Source: CAZPUI01 sp964415525 (GTDB taxonomy: Bacteria; Acidobacteriota; Holophagae; Holophagales; Holophagaceae). From it: a stretch of 31,738 nucleotides of DNA. Made by a program: the position numbers and the translations under genes. The stretch is from positions 1 through 31,738 of the forward strand of contig CAYQAS010000043.1 in assembly GCA_964415525.1 (NCBI GenBank). The letters run 5' to 3'. Every line of letters begins with the position of its first letter. Positions within the stretch are counted from its first letter, which is position 1. Positions 25,625 to 31,738 of the stretch are shown piece by piece. The notes under the pieces are model-generated. The model was not told where the DNA came from. It made no database searches and saw nothing but the letters and a program-made list of their open reading frames with translations.

Positions 25625-26041
25625 TTAGGCCAGGCCCTTGGCAGCTTCCAGCAGGGCGTCGGCAATCTCTTCGGGACCGTGGTCCTGGAAGGTGGGGCGC
25701 TGCAGCAGGGCCACGAGCTGGCCGTCCTTGAAGAGGGCCGCCTGGGGGCTGGTGGGGGTCGCACCTTCGAAGTATTCGCGAGCCCGGGCCGTGGCTTCCT
25801 TCTCCATGCCTGCGAAGACCGTGAAGGACTGGTCCACCTTGAGCCCCCGCTCCAAGGCGCGCACCACGCCGGGGCGAGCCCCAGCGGCTGCACACCCGCA
25901 GACAGAGTTCACCACCAACAGCGCGGTTCCAGGGGCCCTCAGCGCCGCGTCGACCTCCTCGGGGGCGAGCAGCTGTTTGAAGCCCGCCTGCACCAGTTCC
26001 TCGCGCATGGGGGCGACCATGTATTCCGGATAATTCGACAT
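25625..26041 (-). CDS. BrxA/BrxB-family bacilliredoxin
   Basis: 138 residues beginning MSNYPEYMVAPMREELVQAG. The thioredoxin-like fold carries the CGC active site C48-G49-C50 in VVNSVCGCAAAGARPG, the signature of the YphP/YqiW (BrxA/BrxB) family. Characterised members remove bacillithiol from mixed disulfides on oxidised proteins. The start at 26041 matches the family's N terminus and has GGAG about 9 nt upstream. If the family role holds, the host makes bacillithiol or a similar thiol. It lies downstream of and co-directional with the recombinase gene; the two are probably functionally unrelated. Confidence 0.92.
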   Translation of the reverse strand: MSNYPEYMVAPMREELVQAGFKQLLAPEEVDAALRAPGTALLVVNSVCGCAAAGARPGVVRALERGLKVDQSFTVFAGMEKEATARAREYFEGATPTSPQAALFKDGQLVALLQRPTFQDHGPEEIADALLEAAKGLA

Positions 26042-26112
26042 CGCATCACTCCTCAGAGACCCCTGAATCGGAGGGGCCGACTCCACTGAGATGCGGGTCG
26101 GTGAACCTTCGT

Positions 26113-27054
26113 TCAGGGTGCGATGCCGGCCCGGGGATGCATGCGGTCGTAGAGGGCCTGGAGCCTCGCCCTATGGACGTGCGTATAGATCTGGGTCGTG
26201 CTGATGTCGGCGTGGCCGAGCATGCTCTGTACGGCTCGCAGGTCGGCTCCATGATCCAGGAGATGGGTGGCGAAGGCGTGGCGCATCACATGCGGGCTCA
26301 CGGCGGTTGGAGGGACACCCGCCTTGAGGGCGTAGGCCTTCAGGAGCCGCCAGAACTGCTGACGGCTGAGGGGCTCGCCGCCGCGCCCGACGAAAATGGC
26401 ACCGGTGGTGGGGCGGAAGCTGGAGCGGAGGGCCAGCCACTGGCGCATCCAGTGCTCGGCGCCCTCTCCGAACGGGATCAGGCGCTCCTTGCGCCCCTTG
26501 CCCATCACCTTGAGGAAGCCTTCGTCCAGGAAGACCGACAGTGCCGGCAGCTCCGAGAGTTCGGATACCCGCAATCCAGAGGCGTAAAGCAGTTCGATCC
26601 AGGCGCGGTCTCGCACGCCTTTTGGGGTGCCGAGGTCTGGGGCGGCGAGGAGGGCCTCCACCTGGCCTTCGCTCAGTGTTCGGGGCAGACGCCGGGGAGC
26701 ATGGGTCGCGTGGATCACCACTTCAGGCCCCGCAGCAGTATTGCCTTCCAGGCGTCCGAAGGACAGGAACTGTCGGATGGCGCTGGAGAGGCGGGCGATG
26801 CTGCGGGCGGTCTTTCCCTCTCCCTGTTGGCTGCGTATGAACTCGGTCACCTGATCCCTGTTAAGCCCGGCCAGCACCACGCCATTTGTCGCCGCCCAGG
26901 CCGCAAATTGGCGCATATCGCTGAGATAGGCTGCGACGGAGTGGGGCGAAAGTCCCCGCTCCACCGAGAGATGAGTGTGGAAATCCCGCAGTGCGGAGGC
27001 CCATCCAAGGGGCCATCCACCAGTCGGTTCATCGTGCGTACGAGGCCTCGGCAT
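26113..27054 (-). CDS. XerC/XerD-type tyrosine recombinase
   Basis: 313 residues. The N-terminal SAM-like core-binding domain (about 18-105, FHTHLSVERGLSPHSVAAYL) is followed by the catalytic domain with the full residue set: R162 (ASGLRVSEL), K186/K189 (GKGRKERLIPF), H255 and R258 (SPHVMRHAFATHLL), H281 (LGHADISTTQIYTH) and the nucleophile Y290. Family members resolve chromosome dimers at dif with a paralogous partner, together with FtsK. The size and the HxxR block match XerD/XerC rather than phage integrases, and no att-like or phage genes flank it. The start at 27054 is chosen because upstream candidates fall in the acpP promoter; no strong ribosome binding site is visible. Confidence 0.9.
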   Translation of the reverse strand: MPRPRTHDEPTGGWPLGWASALRDFHTHLSVERGLSPHSVAAYLSDMRQFAAWAATNGVVLAGLNRDQVTEFIRSQQGEGKTARSIARLSSAIRQFLSFGRLEGNTAAGPEVVIHATHAPRRLPRTLSEGQVEALLAAPDLGTPKGVRDRAWIELLYASGLRVSELSELPALSVFLDEGFLKVMGKGRKERLIPFGEGAEHWMRQWLALRSSFRPTTGAIFVGRGGEPLSRQQFWRLLKAYALKAGVPPTAVSPHVMRHAFATHLLDHGADLRAVQSMLGHADISTTQIYTHVHRARLQALYDRMHPRAGIAP

Positions 27055-27070
27055 GCCTGATTCTATTCCC

Positions 27071-27099
27071 TTGGCAGCCCCCATACCCCGTGATAGCCT
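27071..27099 (+). promoter_or_regulatory. Probable acpP promoter
   Basis: TTGGCA (27071-27076), a 17-bp spacer, then an extended -10 TGATAGCCT (27091-27099). Transcription would start near 27106, just before the GAGGAG ribosome binding site. Confidence 0.5.
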
Positions 27100-27124
27100 C
27101 GTCAGGTTTTCGAGGAGTGAACAC

Positions 27125-27364
27125 ATGGCTGAAATCAAGAAGAAGGTCATCGCCATCATTGCTGAGCAGCTGGCGAAGCCTGAGGATTCCATCACTGAGA
27201 CCAGTCACTTCGTCGACGACCTCGGCGCCGACAGCCTGGATCAGGTGGAAATCATCATGGCGATCGAAGAAGCCTTCGGGATCGAGATCCCCGAGGCCGA
27301 GCAGGAGAAGATCAAGACCGTTGGCAACGCCATCGAGTACATCGAGAAGAACGGCAAGGCCTGA
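27125..27364 (+). CDS. acpP: Acyl carrier protein
   Basis: 79 residues, acidic, in the usual size range. The 4'-phosphopantetheine attachment serine is S37 in DDLGADSLDQVEIIMAIEE, followed by the typical helix II/III sequence FGIEIPEAEQEKIKTVGNAIEYI. It carries growing acyl chains in type II fatty acid synthesis in the cytoplasm. GAGGAG (27112-27117) precedes ATG 27125. It is followed by fabF, the classical acpP-fabF order, with a terminator between them that would let the much more abundant ACP be made in excess. Confidence 0.97.
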   Translation: MAEIKKKVIAIIAEQLAKPEDSITETSHFVDDLGADSLDQVEIIMAIEEAFGIEIPEAEQEKIKTVGNAIEYIEKNGKA

Positions 27365-27384
27365 TCCGAGCGTGTGACCGACCA

Positions 27385-27421
27385 GGTGCCGCAGAGCAGC
27401 ATCGCTCGCGGCACCTTTTCA
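27385..27421 (+). terminator. Intrinsic terminator after acpP
   Basis: GGTGCCGC (27385-27392) pairs with GCGGCACC (27408-27415), with an inner GAGC/GCTC extension, followed by TTTTCATTT. This is a standard intrinsic terminator between acpP and fabF. Confidence 0.85.
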
Positions 27422-27535
27422 TTTCACTCCGGCAGGGCCAGGGGCACTGACTCGGGATCGTGACCCCACGGTGCCGCTCGCGTCACAATGCTGTGGCAAC
27501 CTGACCGCTCCGGCCTTCCCTCTTGAGGTGGATAC

Positions 27536-28789
27536 ATGACGACCATTCAGCGCCGCCGCGTGGCAATCGTAGGAATGGGGACCTTGAACCCCCTGGCGAA
27601 CAATGTGCAGGACACCTGGACTGCCCTGATGGAAGGGCGTAGCGGGATCGGCCTGATCGATCGCTTCGATCCCACCGAGTTCTCCTGCAAGATCGCTGGC
27701 CAGATCAAGGACTTCAATCCGGATCTGTTCATCGACAAGAAGGAACAGAAGAAGATGGACCTCTTCATCCAGTACGCCGTCGCTGCGGCGGCTGAGGCGA
27801 TGAAGGATGCGGGGTTCGAGAACGCCGCTGAACTGCCCAAGGAGGAGCGCGAGCGCTTCGGTACCTATATCGGCAGCGGCATCGGCGGACTGACCACCAT
27901 CTGGGATGAGGCCAATGGCTTCCGTGGCGCGCGCCGCATCAGCCCCTTCTTCATCCCGAGCCTGATCATCAACCTGGCCGGCGGCAACATCAGCATCAAG
28001 TACGGCCTGCAGGGCCCGAACAGCGCCGTCGCCACCGCTTGTGCCACCGCGGCCCACGCCATCGGCGATGCGGCCCGCCTGATCCAGCACGGCTACGCCG
28101 ATCGCATGATCGCGGGCGGTTCGGATTCCTGCATCACCCAGCTCGGCGTGGGCGGCTTCGCGTCCATGCGCGCCTTGTCCACCCGCAACGATGACCCCAC
28201 CACCGCCAGCCGCCCCTTCGACAAGCACCGCGACGGGTTTGTGATGGGCGAGGGTGCCGGCATCGTCGTCCTCGAGGAGTTCGAGATGGCGCAGGCACGT
28301 GGTGCCAAGATCTACGGCGAACTCGTCGGCTACGGCATGAGCGGTGACGCCTACCACATGACCAGCCCCAGCGAGGACGGCGACGGCCCGATGCGCGTGA
28401 TGAAGGCGGCCATCAAGGACGCGGGCATCGCGCCCGAGCAGATCGGCTACGTGAACGCCCATGGCACGTCCACCCCTGCGGGTGACCGCATCGAGACCCT
28501 GGCCATCAAGAAGGTCTTCGGGGACCACGCCAAGCACGTCAAGGTGAGCTCCACCAAGTCCATGCACGGCCACCTCCTGGGCGCAGCCGGCGGCATCGAG
28601 ACCATCATCACGTCGCTGGCCCTCGCTTCCGGCAAGATCCCGCCCACCATCAATGTGATCAACCAGGATCCCGACTGCGACCTGGATGTGACCCCGAACG
28701 CTGTGGGCAGCTTCGATGCGGAGTACGCGCTGAACAACAACTTTGGCTTCGGTGGCACCAATGCCTGCGTGATCATTCGCAAGGTCTGA
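27536..28789 (+). CDS. fabF: 3-oxoacyl-ACP synthase II (FabF)
   Basis: 417 residues, thiolase fold. The catalytic Cys-His-His set is C169 (VATACATAAHAIG), H309 (VNAHGTSTPAGD) and H346 (KSMHGHLLGAAGG). The C-terminal NNNFGFGGTNACVI block is also present. FabF condenses malonyl-ACP with acyl-ACP in chain elongation and controls the temperature response of unsaturated acids in E. coli. Full-length and intact. GAGGTGG lies 6-12 nt before ATG 27536. Confidence 0.97.
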   Translation: MTTIQRRRVAIVGMGTLNPLANNVQDTWTALMEGRSGIGLIDRFDPTEFSCKIAGQIKDFNPDLFIDKKEQKKMDLFIQYAVAAAAEAMKDAGFENAAELPKEERERFGTYIGSGIGGLTTIWDEANGFRGARRISPFFIPSLIINLAGGNISIKYGLQGPNSAVATACATAAHAIGDAARLIQHGYADRMIAGGSDSCITQLGVGGFASMRALSTRNDDPTTASRPFDKHRDGFVMGEGAGIVVLEEFEMAQARGAKIYGELVGYGMSGDAYHMTSPSEDGDGPMRVMKAAIKDAGIAPEQIGYVNAHGTSTPAGDRIETLAIKKVFGDHAKHVKVSSTKSMHGHLLGAAGGIETIITSLALASGKIPPTINVINQDPDCDLDVTPNAVGSFDAEYALNNNFGFGGTNACVIIRKV

Positions 28790-28808
28790 TGGCATCCTGG
28801 TGAAGCGG

Positions 28809-28840
28809 AAGGGCCCGGTCCGCCGGGCCCTTTGCTTTTG
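28809..28840 (+). terminator. Intrinsic terminator after fabF
   Basis: AAGGGCCCGG (28809-28818) and CCGGGCCCTT (28823-28832) form a perfect 10-bp stem with a TCCG loop, followed by TGCTTTTG. It lies only 11 nt before the start codon at 28851. Confidence 0.85.
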
Positions 28841-28850
28841 TGGAGTCGTC

Positions 28851-29696
28851 ATGAAGCGGTTGCTGCCCTTGCTTTTCCCGTCGCTGCTGCTTGCCCAGAA
28901 CCCCGCGCCGCGGCCCTGGACGGACGTGGCGACCCTGTCATACGTGGCGACCTCCGGCAACGCCATCGGACAGACCTTCGGCTTCGGCAATGACTTCACG
29001 CGCAAATGGGACCTATCGACATTGACGCTGAAGGTGGGCGCGATCCGTTCGGAATCCACGCTCGTCCAGCGCTATGCGTTTGCCCAGACGATGGAAGAGG
29101 CGCGGGTCGAGGAAAAGCGTACGACCACCCTGACGGCGGCAGCGTACTTCTTCTCGGGACGCTACGATCACCGCCTCAAGGACAAGGACCGCTGGTACTG
29201 GTACGGGGCCACCGGTTGGGAACGAAACCGCCCGGCGGGACTCGAAAACCGCACCGTCGCGACCGCGGGTGTGGGTCGGATCTGGCTGGATTCCGATCGC
29301 ACGAAGTGGCGCACGGATGCCGGCTTCGGTGCCACGCGGGAGGATCCCCTGGTGGCACCGGTGGACTTCCAGCACACGTTTGGCACATTCAATTTCACGT
29401 CCGCCTTGAAGCATCGGTTCAACGGAACCGTGGACTACACCGCGGATCTGGCGGCCATGGAGAACCTGCGGGACACCTCCGATTGGGTAGGCGTGCTCAA
29501 GCAGGGCCTCACCGTGGCCATGACCAAGCGCATGGCGCTCAAGGTGGGGCTGGACCTCAATTACCGGAACAAGCCGAACCTCATCTCCGTGGATGTGCGT
29601 TTGCCGGAGGACACGACATCGGTGCTCGGAAAGATGATCGTGAAGGCTAAGAAACTCGACACCGTTACCACCACAAGCTTGGTCATCACCTTCTGA
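28851..29696 (+). CDS. DUF481 (YdiY-like) outer-membrane beta-barrel protein
   Basis: 281 residues. An N-terminal signal peptide (MKRLLPLLFPSLLLAQ) leads to alternating amphipathic strands rich in aromatic residues (WTDVATLSYVATSGNAIGQT, YFFSGRYDHRLKDKDRWYWYG), ending in LVITF with the C-terminal phenylalanine typical of outer-membrane barrels. The opening pattern of TLSYVATSGN matches the DUF481/YdiY family, whose function is not well defined. ATG 28851 has GGAG at 28842 and gives a clean signal peptide; the GTG at 28800 would place the fabF terminator inside the gene and is rejected. Confidence 0.85.
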   Translation: MKRLLPLLFPSLLLAQNPAPRPWTDVATLSYVATSGNAIGQTFGFGNDFTRKWDLSTLTLKVGAIRSESTLVQRYAFAQTMEEARVEEKRTTTLTAAAYFFSGRYDHRLKDKDRWYWYGATGWERNRPAGLENRTVATAGVGRIWLDSDRTKWRTDAGFGATREDPLVAPVDFQHTFGTFNFTSALKHRFNGTVDYTADLAAMENLRDTSDWVGVLKQGLTVAMTKRMALKVGLDLNYRNKPNLISVDVRLPEDTTSVLGKMIVKAKKLDTVTTTSLVITF

Positions 29697-29779
29697 GGCG
29701 AGGGTAAGTTCGAGGAAAGCGATGCGCTTCAGTCCAGCTTAGAGCGCCCCGGACTGAGGATCTGATCGGGTTCGCGCAG

Positions 29780-29821
29780 CCCCTTCGGACGCATTGTCCT
29801 GAGGGGATGGTGTTTATTGTT
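29780..29821 (+). terminator. Probable terminator downstream of the DUF481 gene
   Basis: CCCCT (29780-29784)/AGGGG (29802-29806) and GGAC (29787-29790)/GTCC (29796-29799) form a stem with a 2x2 internal loop, followed by a T-rich stretch (TGTTTATTGTT). Confidence 0.55.
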
Positions 29822-29961
29822 CATCGGTTCCGTAAACCAGAGGAGTGCACCGTGCCCCTTCCAGTTCGGTGTGATGCGTCGATATAGGACATTCGACCTC
29901 ACTCAAGGACGTTTGGGCACAGGCGTTTGCAGATCCGTGACGGCGGTGAACGTTGTTTTCC

Positions 29962-29975
29962 TGGATTGTGATCCA
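29962..29975. promoter_or_regulatory. GAT-N4-ATC dyad upstream of hdrC
   Basis: TGGAT-TGTG-ATCCA is a perfect 5-bp dyad with a 4-nt spacer, the geometry of FNR-type sites (TTGAT-N4-ATCAA), 148 nt before the hdrC start. A single short dyad can arise by chance; a redox regulator is only suggested. Confidence 0.25.
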
Positions 29976-30122
29976 CTGCGGGGTAAGGCCCGCTGACAAT
30001 GAGGGCGCAGCCTGAAACACTGCCATGGGGCGTGATCGGCTGCTTCTCCGATTGGACGCGTAAGTGTCCGCGGAGGGCGTGAGTGTGACCCGGTGGGAGA
30101 CCGCCGCACCCGGAGCAGCGCC

Positions 30123-30668
30123 ATGGACTCGAATTCGCTCAAAGACCAGCTCGAGGCCCATACGGGCATTCGTCTCTCCCACTGCTACCAGTGCGGCAAA
30201 TGCGCGGGTGGATGCCCGGTGGCGGAGGAGATGGATGTCTCGCCCTGCCAAGTGCTGCGTCTGCTCCAGATGGGGCAATCGCGTCTGGATCAGCGGGTGC
30301 TGACCAGCGAAGGCATCTGGCTCTGCCTCGGCTGCGAGACGTGCGTCACCCGCTGCCCACAGGAAGTCGACCTGCCCAAGGTGATGGATTTCGTCCGCCA
30401 GCAGGCCGTGGCGCTCGGTGTAGCCCATCCCCGCAGCCGCAACATCTTGGCCTTCCACCGTTCCTTCCTCCAGTCCATTGAGCACACCGGCCGCCTCTAC
30501 GAGATCGGCCTCGTCGCGGGCTACAAGCTCCGGACGCGGCAGTTCATGAAGGACGTGGCCTTGGCGCCGCGAATGTATGCCAAGGGGAAGCTGGGGCTGC
30601 TGCCCCACCTCATCAAGGACAGGGCGGGGATGCGCCGCCTCTTCAAGCGCGCCCTGGGCGGGGAGTAG
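30123..30668 (+). CDS. hdrC: HdrC-like heterodisulfide reductase subunit
   Basis: 181 residues. Two [4Fe-4S] ferredoxin motifs lie at C21/C24/C27/C31 (CYQCGKCAGGCP) and C68/C71/C74/C78 (CLGCETCVTRCP), in the typical HdrC spacing. A helical C-terminal part follows (HRSFLQSIEHTGRLYEIGLV). HdrC relays electrons from HdrA's bifurcating flavin to the HdrB disulfide-reducing centre in a soluble complex. ATG 30123 matches the family N terminus and has GGAG upstream. The stop is 3 nt from the hdrB start, so the genes form an operon hdrC-hdrB-hdrA. In non-methanogens such complexes often act with DsrC or other thiol carriers. Confidence 0.93.
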   Translation: MDSNSLKDQLEAHTGIRLSHCYQCGKCAGGCPVAEEMDVSPCQVLRLLQMGQSRLDQRVLTSEGIWLCLGCETCVTRCPQEVDLPKVMDFVRQQAVALGVAHPRSRNILAFHRSFLQSIEHTGRLYEIGLVAGYKLRTRQFMKDVALAPRMYAKGKLGLLPHLIKDRAGMRRLFKRALGGE

Positions 30669-30671
30669 GAC

Positions 30672-31526
30672 ATGCGGATCGGATATTACCCCGGCTGTTC
30701 ACTCGAGGGCTCCTCCCGGGAGTTCGGTGAGTCCGTGGAGGCGCTCTGCGCGGCCCTGGACATCGAGCTGGTGGAGATCAAGGACTGGAACTGCTGCGGC
30801 GCCTCCAGCGCCCACGTGGTCGACCACAACCTCGCCCTGGCCTTGCCCGCCAAGATCTTGGCCCAGGCGGAGGCCCAGGGGCTGACGGAAGTCCTGGCGC
30901 CCTGCGCCGCCTGTTATGCGCGTCTACTTTCCACGAAACAGGCCCTGGCGGCGGATCCCGCGAAGACGGAGGAGATCCGCAAGATCATCGAGCTGCCCTA
31001 CTCCGGCAGGGTGGAAGTCGTCCACGTGCTGGAAGTGCTCGACCGCGTGAAGGACCGCATCCAGGCCAAGGTCACGCAGCCCTTCAAGCGCCGCGTGGCG
31101 AGCTACTACGGATGCCTGCTCGTCCGTCCCCCCCGGGCCAACCACTTCGACCGTCCCGAGGATCCCCAGAGCATGGATCGCCTCGCGGAGCTGGTGGGTG
31201 CGACCCCTGTGAAGTGGGCCTTCAAGACCGAGTGCTGCGGCGCGGCGTTCTCCGTCAGCCGCACGGAACTGGTGGCCAAGCTCAGCGGCAAGATCCTGGC
31301 GGACGCGGTGAAGCGCGAGGCAGAACTGATCGTGGTGGCGTGCCCCATGTGCCACAGCAACCTCGACCTGCGCCGAAGCGAGATCAACGACTACCTGGGC
31401 GCCCAGCACAAGCTGCCGGTCCTCTTCATCACCCAGCTGATCGGCCTCGCCCTGGGGCTCCATCCTCGTGCCCTTGGGCTGCAGCGGCACCTGGTGCCCG
31501 TGGCCTTCGAGACCGTGAACGCGTGA
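30672..31526 (+). CDS. hdrB: HdrB-like heterodisulfide reductase catalytic subunit
   Basis: 284 residues with two complete CCG domains: C9, C41-C42, C78/C81 (PGCS, NCCGASSA, PCAACY) and C148, C188-C189, C224/C227 (YYGC, ECCGAAF, CPMCHS). These ten cysteines hold the two non-cubane [4Fe-4S] clusters that cleave disulfides in characterised HdrB. All ligands are present, so it should be active. It directly follows hdrC and precedes the hdrA start, with AGGAGA ahead of the latter. The physiological disulfide is unknown; DsrC (3186) is a candidate because both of its cysteines are intact. Confidence 0.94.
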   Translation: MRIGYYPGCSLEGSSREFGESVEALCAALDIELVEIKDWNCCGASSAHVVDHNLALALPAKILAQAEAQGLTEVLAPCAACYARLLSTKQALAADPAKTEEIRKIIELPYSGRVEVVHVLEVLDRVKDRIQAKVTQPFKRRVASYYGCLLVRPPRANHFDRPEDPQSMDRLAELVGATPVKWAFKTECCGAAFSVSRTELVAKLSGKILADAVKREAELIVVACPMCHSNLDLRRSEINDYLGAQHKLPVLFITQLIGLALGLHPRALGLQRHLVPVAFETVNA

Positions 31527-31539
31527 GCAGGAGAATCTG

Positions 31540-31738
31540 ATGTCCCGTATCGGTGTATTCACCTGCCACTGCGGCGAGGACATTGGCGCGACCGTGGATT
31601 GCGCCCAGGTGGCCGAGTGCTCCAAGGCGACTGCCGGTGTAGTCTAACGCGTCGACTAACAGTCCATTTGCTCCGACCCCTGGCAGCCCATGACCCAGTA
31701 CACCCTCCGGTACCCCAACGCGCGTGGCCCCCGCGTGG
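31540..31738 (+). pseudogene. hdrA: hdrA-like gene 5' end, frame broken by two stops
   Basis: After AGGAGAATCTG, ATG 31540 opens with MSRIGVFTCHCGEDIG, the diagnostic HdrA N terminus (CHCGxNI), and continues TVDCAQVAECSKATAGVV before TAA at 31645-31647. A second in-frame TAA is at 31657-31659. Homology seems to resume beyond them in the same frame: VD..., then ICSDPWQ, matching the VDYKxMCSDPGQ block of HdrA. HdrA normally runs over 600 residues and carries FAD and several Fe-S clusters. Either the gene is a real pseudogene or the last ~110 nt (near the window end) contain sequence errors. The window ends before more can be seen. Confidence 0.7.

Larger units (their letters stand above)
29697..30122. 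other. Long intergenic region before hdrC
   Basis: 425 nt with no credible gene; the long antisense frame across it is a shadow of hdrC. It contains a terminator-like hairpin near its left part and one dyad near 29962. Otherwise I see nothing to name. Confidence 0.5.

Noticed and set aside
24118..25893. A 591-codon minus-strand open frame overlapping the WYL gene
   Set aside because: It crosses the WYL gene, a terminator and the start of another gene, with no recognisable domain.
29814..30608. A 264-codon minus-strand open frame across the hdrC upstream region
   Set aside because: It overlaps hdrC antisense and has no motifs; the unshared part is low in coding character.
31640..31670. ACGCGTCGAC read as vector linker contamination
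   Set aside because: Both sites can occur by chance in GC-rich DNA, and HdrA-like residues (CSDPWQ) follow in frame; not enough to call contamination.

Overview
The window is high-GC, tightly packed bacterial DNA from what looks like a Gram-negative anaerobe. An ExbD-TonB pair, a DUF481-type outer-membrane protein, a CGC-type bacilliredoxin and DsrC/Hdr redox proteins occur together. This would fit the Acidobacteriota, perhaps the Holophaga/Geothrix group, but that placement is inference from gene content and style; there is no rRNA or phylogenetic marker analysis behind it.

Layout. 1-550 (-): N-terminal part of a PDZ/radical-SAM DUF512 protein. 810-1772 (+): GDP-mannose 4,6-dehydratase-like enzyme, convergent with a MocR-type GntR/aminotransferase regulator (1769-3106, -). 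3186-9442 (+): a sulfur/redox run made of DsrC, a DsrM-like membrane cytochrome, a DsrK/HdrD-like iron-sulfur protein, a class V cysteine desulfurase, a cysteine-synthase-family enzyme and an orphan NtrB-like histidine kinase. 9501-14504 (-): a 1667-residue fusion of TPRs, a SPINDLY-type GT41 domain, a NodZ-like domain, a methyltransferase and a GT4 glycosyltransferase. 14980-22425 (-): a 2481-residue protein built almost wholly from a Ser/Thr-rich octapeptide. 22814-24039 (+): ExbD and TonB-like proteins. 24469-25557 (+): a WYL-domain protein with disordered tails. 25625-27054 (-): bacilliredoxin and XerC/D recombinase. 27125-28789 (+): acpP and fabF. 28851-29696 (+): DUF481 outer-membrane protein. 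30123 to the end (+): hdrC, hdrB and the start of an hdrA whose frame is broken by two stop codons near the window edge.

The most striking system is the pair at 9.5-22.4 kb. A giant protein with several hundred regularly spaced Ser/Thr residues lies directly upstream, on the same strand, of one polypeptide carrying an O-GlcNAc-transferase-type domain, a fucosyltransferase-like domain, a methyltransferase and a second glycosyltransferase. The simplest reading, which is inference, is a dedicated substrate/multi-enzyme pair that builds a decorated glycan on the repeat protein. The repeat is two-tiered: octads are grouped into modules that begin with an ETQDLAAL-type octad, most of them 17 octads long, with a conserved 5-residue short octad at place 12.

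The second theme is thiol/disulfide electron transfer. DsrC with both redox cysteines is followed by a DsrMK-like pair and two PLP enzymes of cysteine/sulfide chemistry, and HdrC/HdrB/(HdrA) lie 21 kb away. No dsrAB is present. The MocR regulator is divergent from dsrC and may control it through two ATGCACACAA boxes set 21 bp apart.
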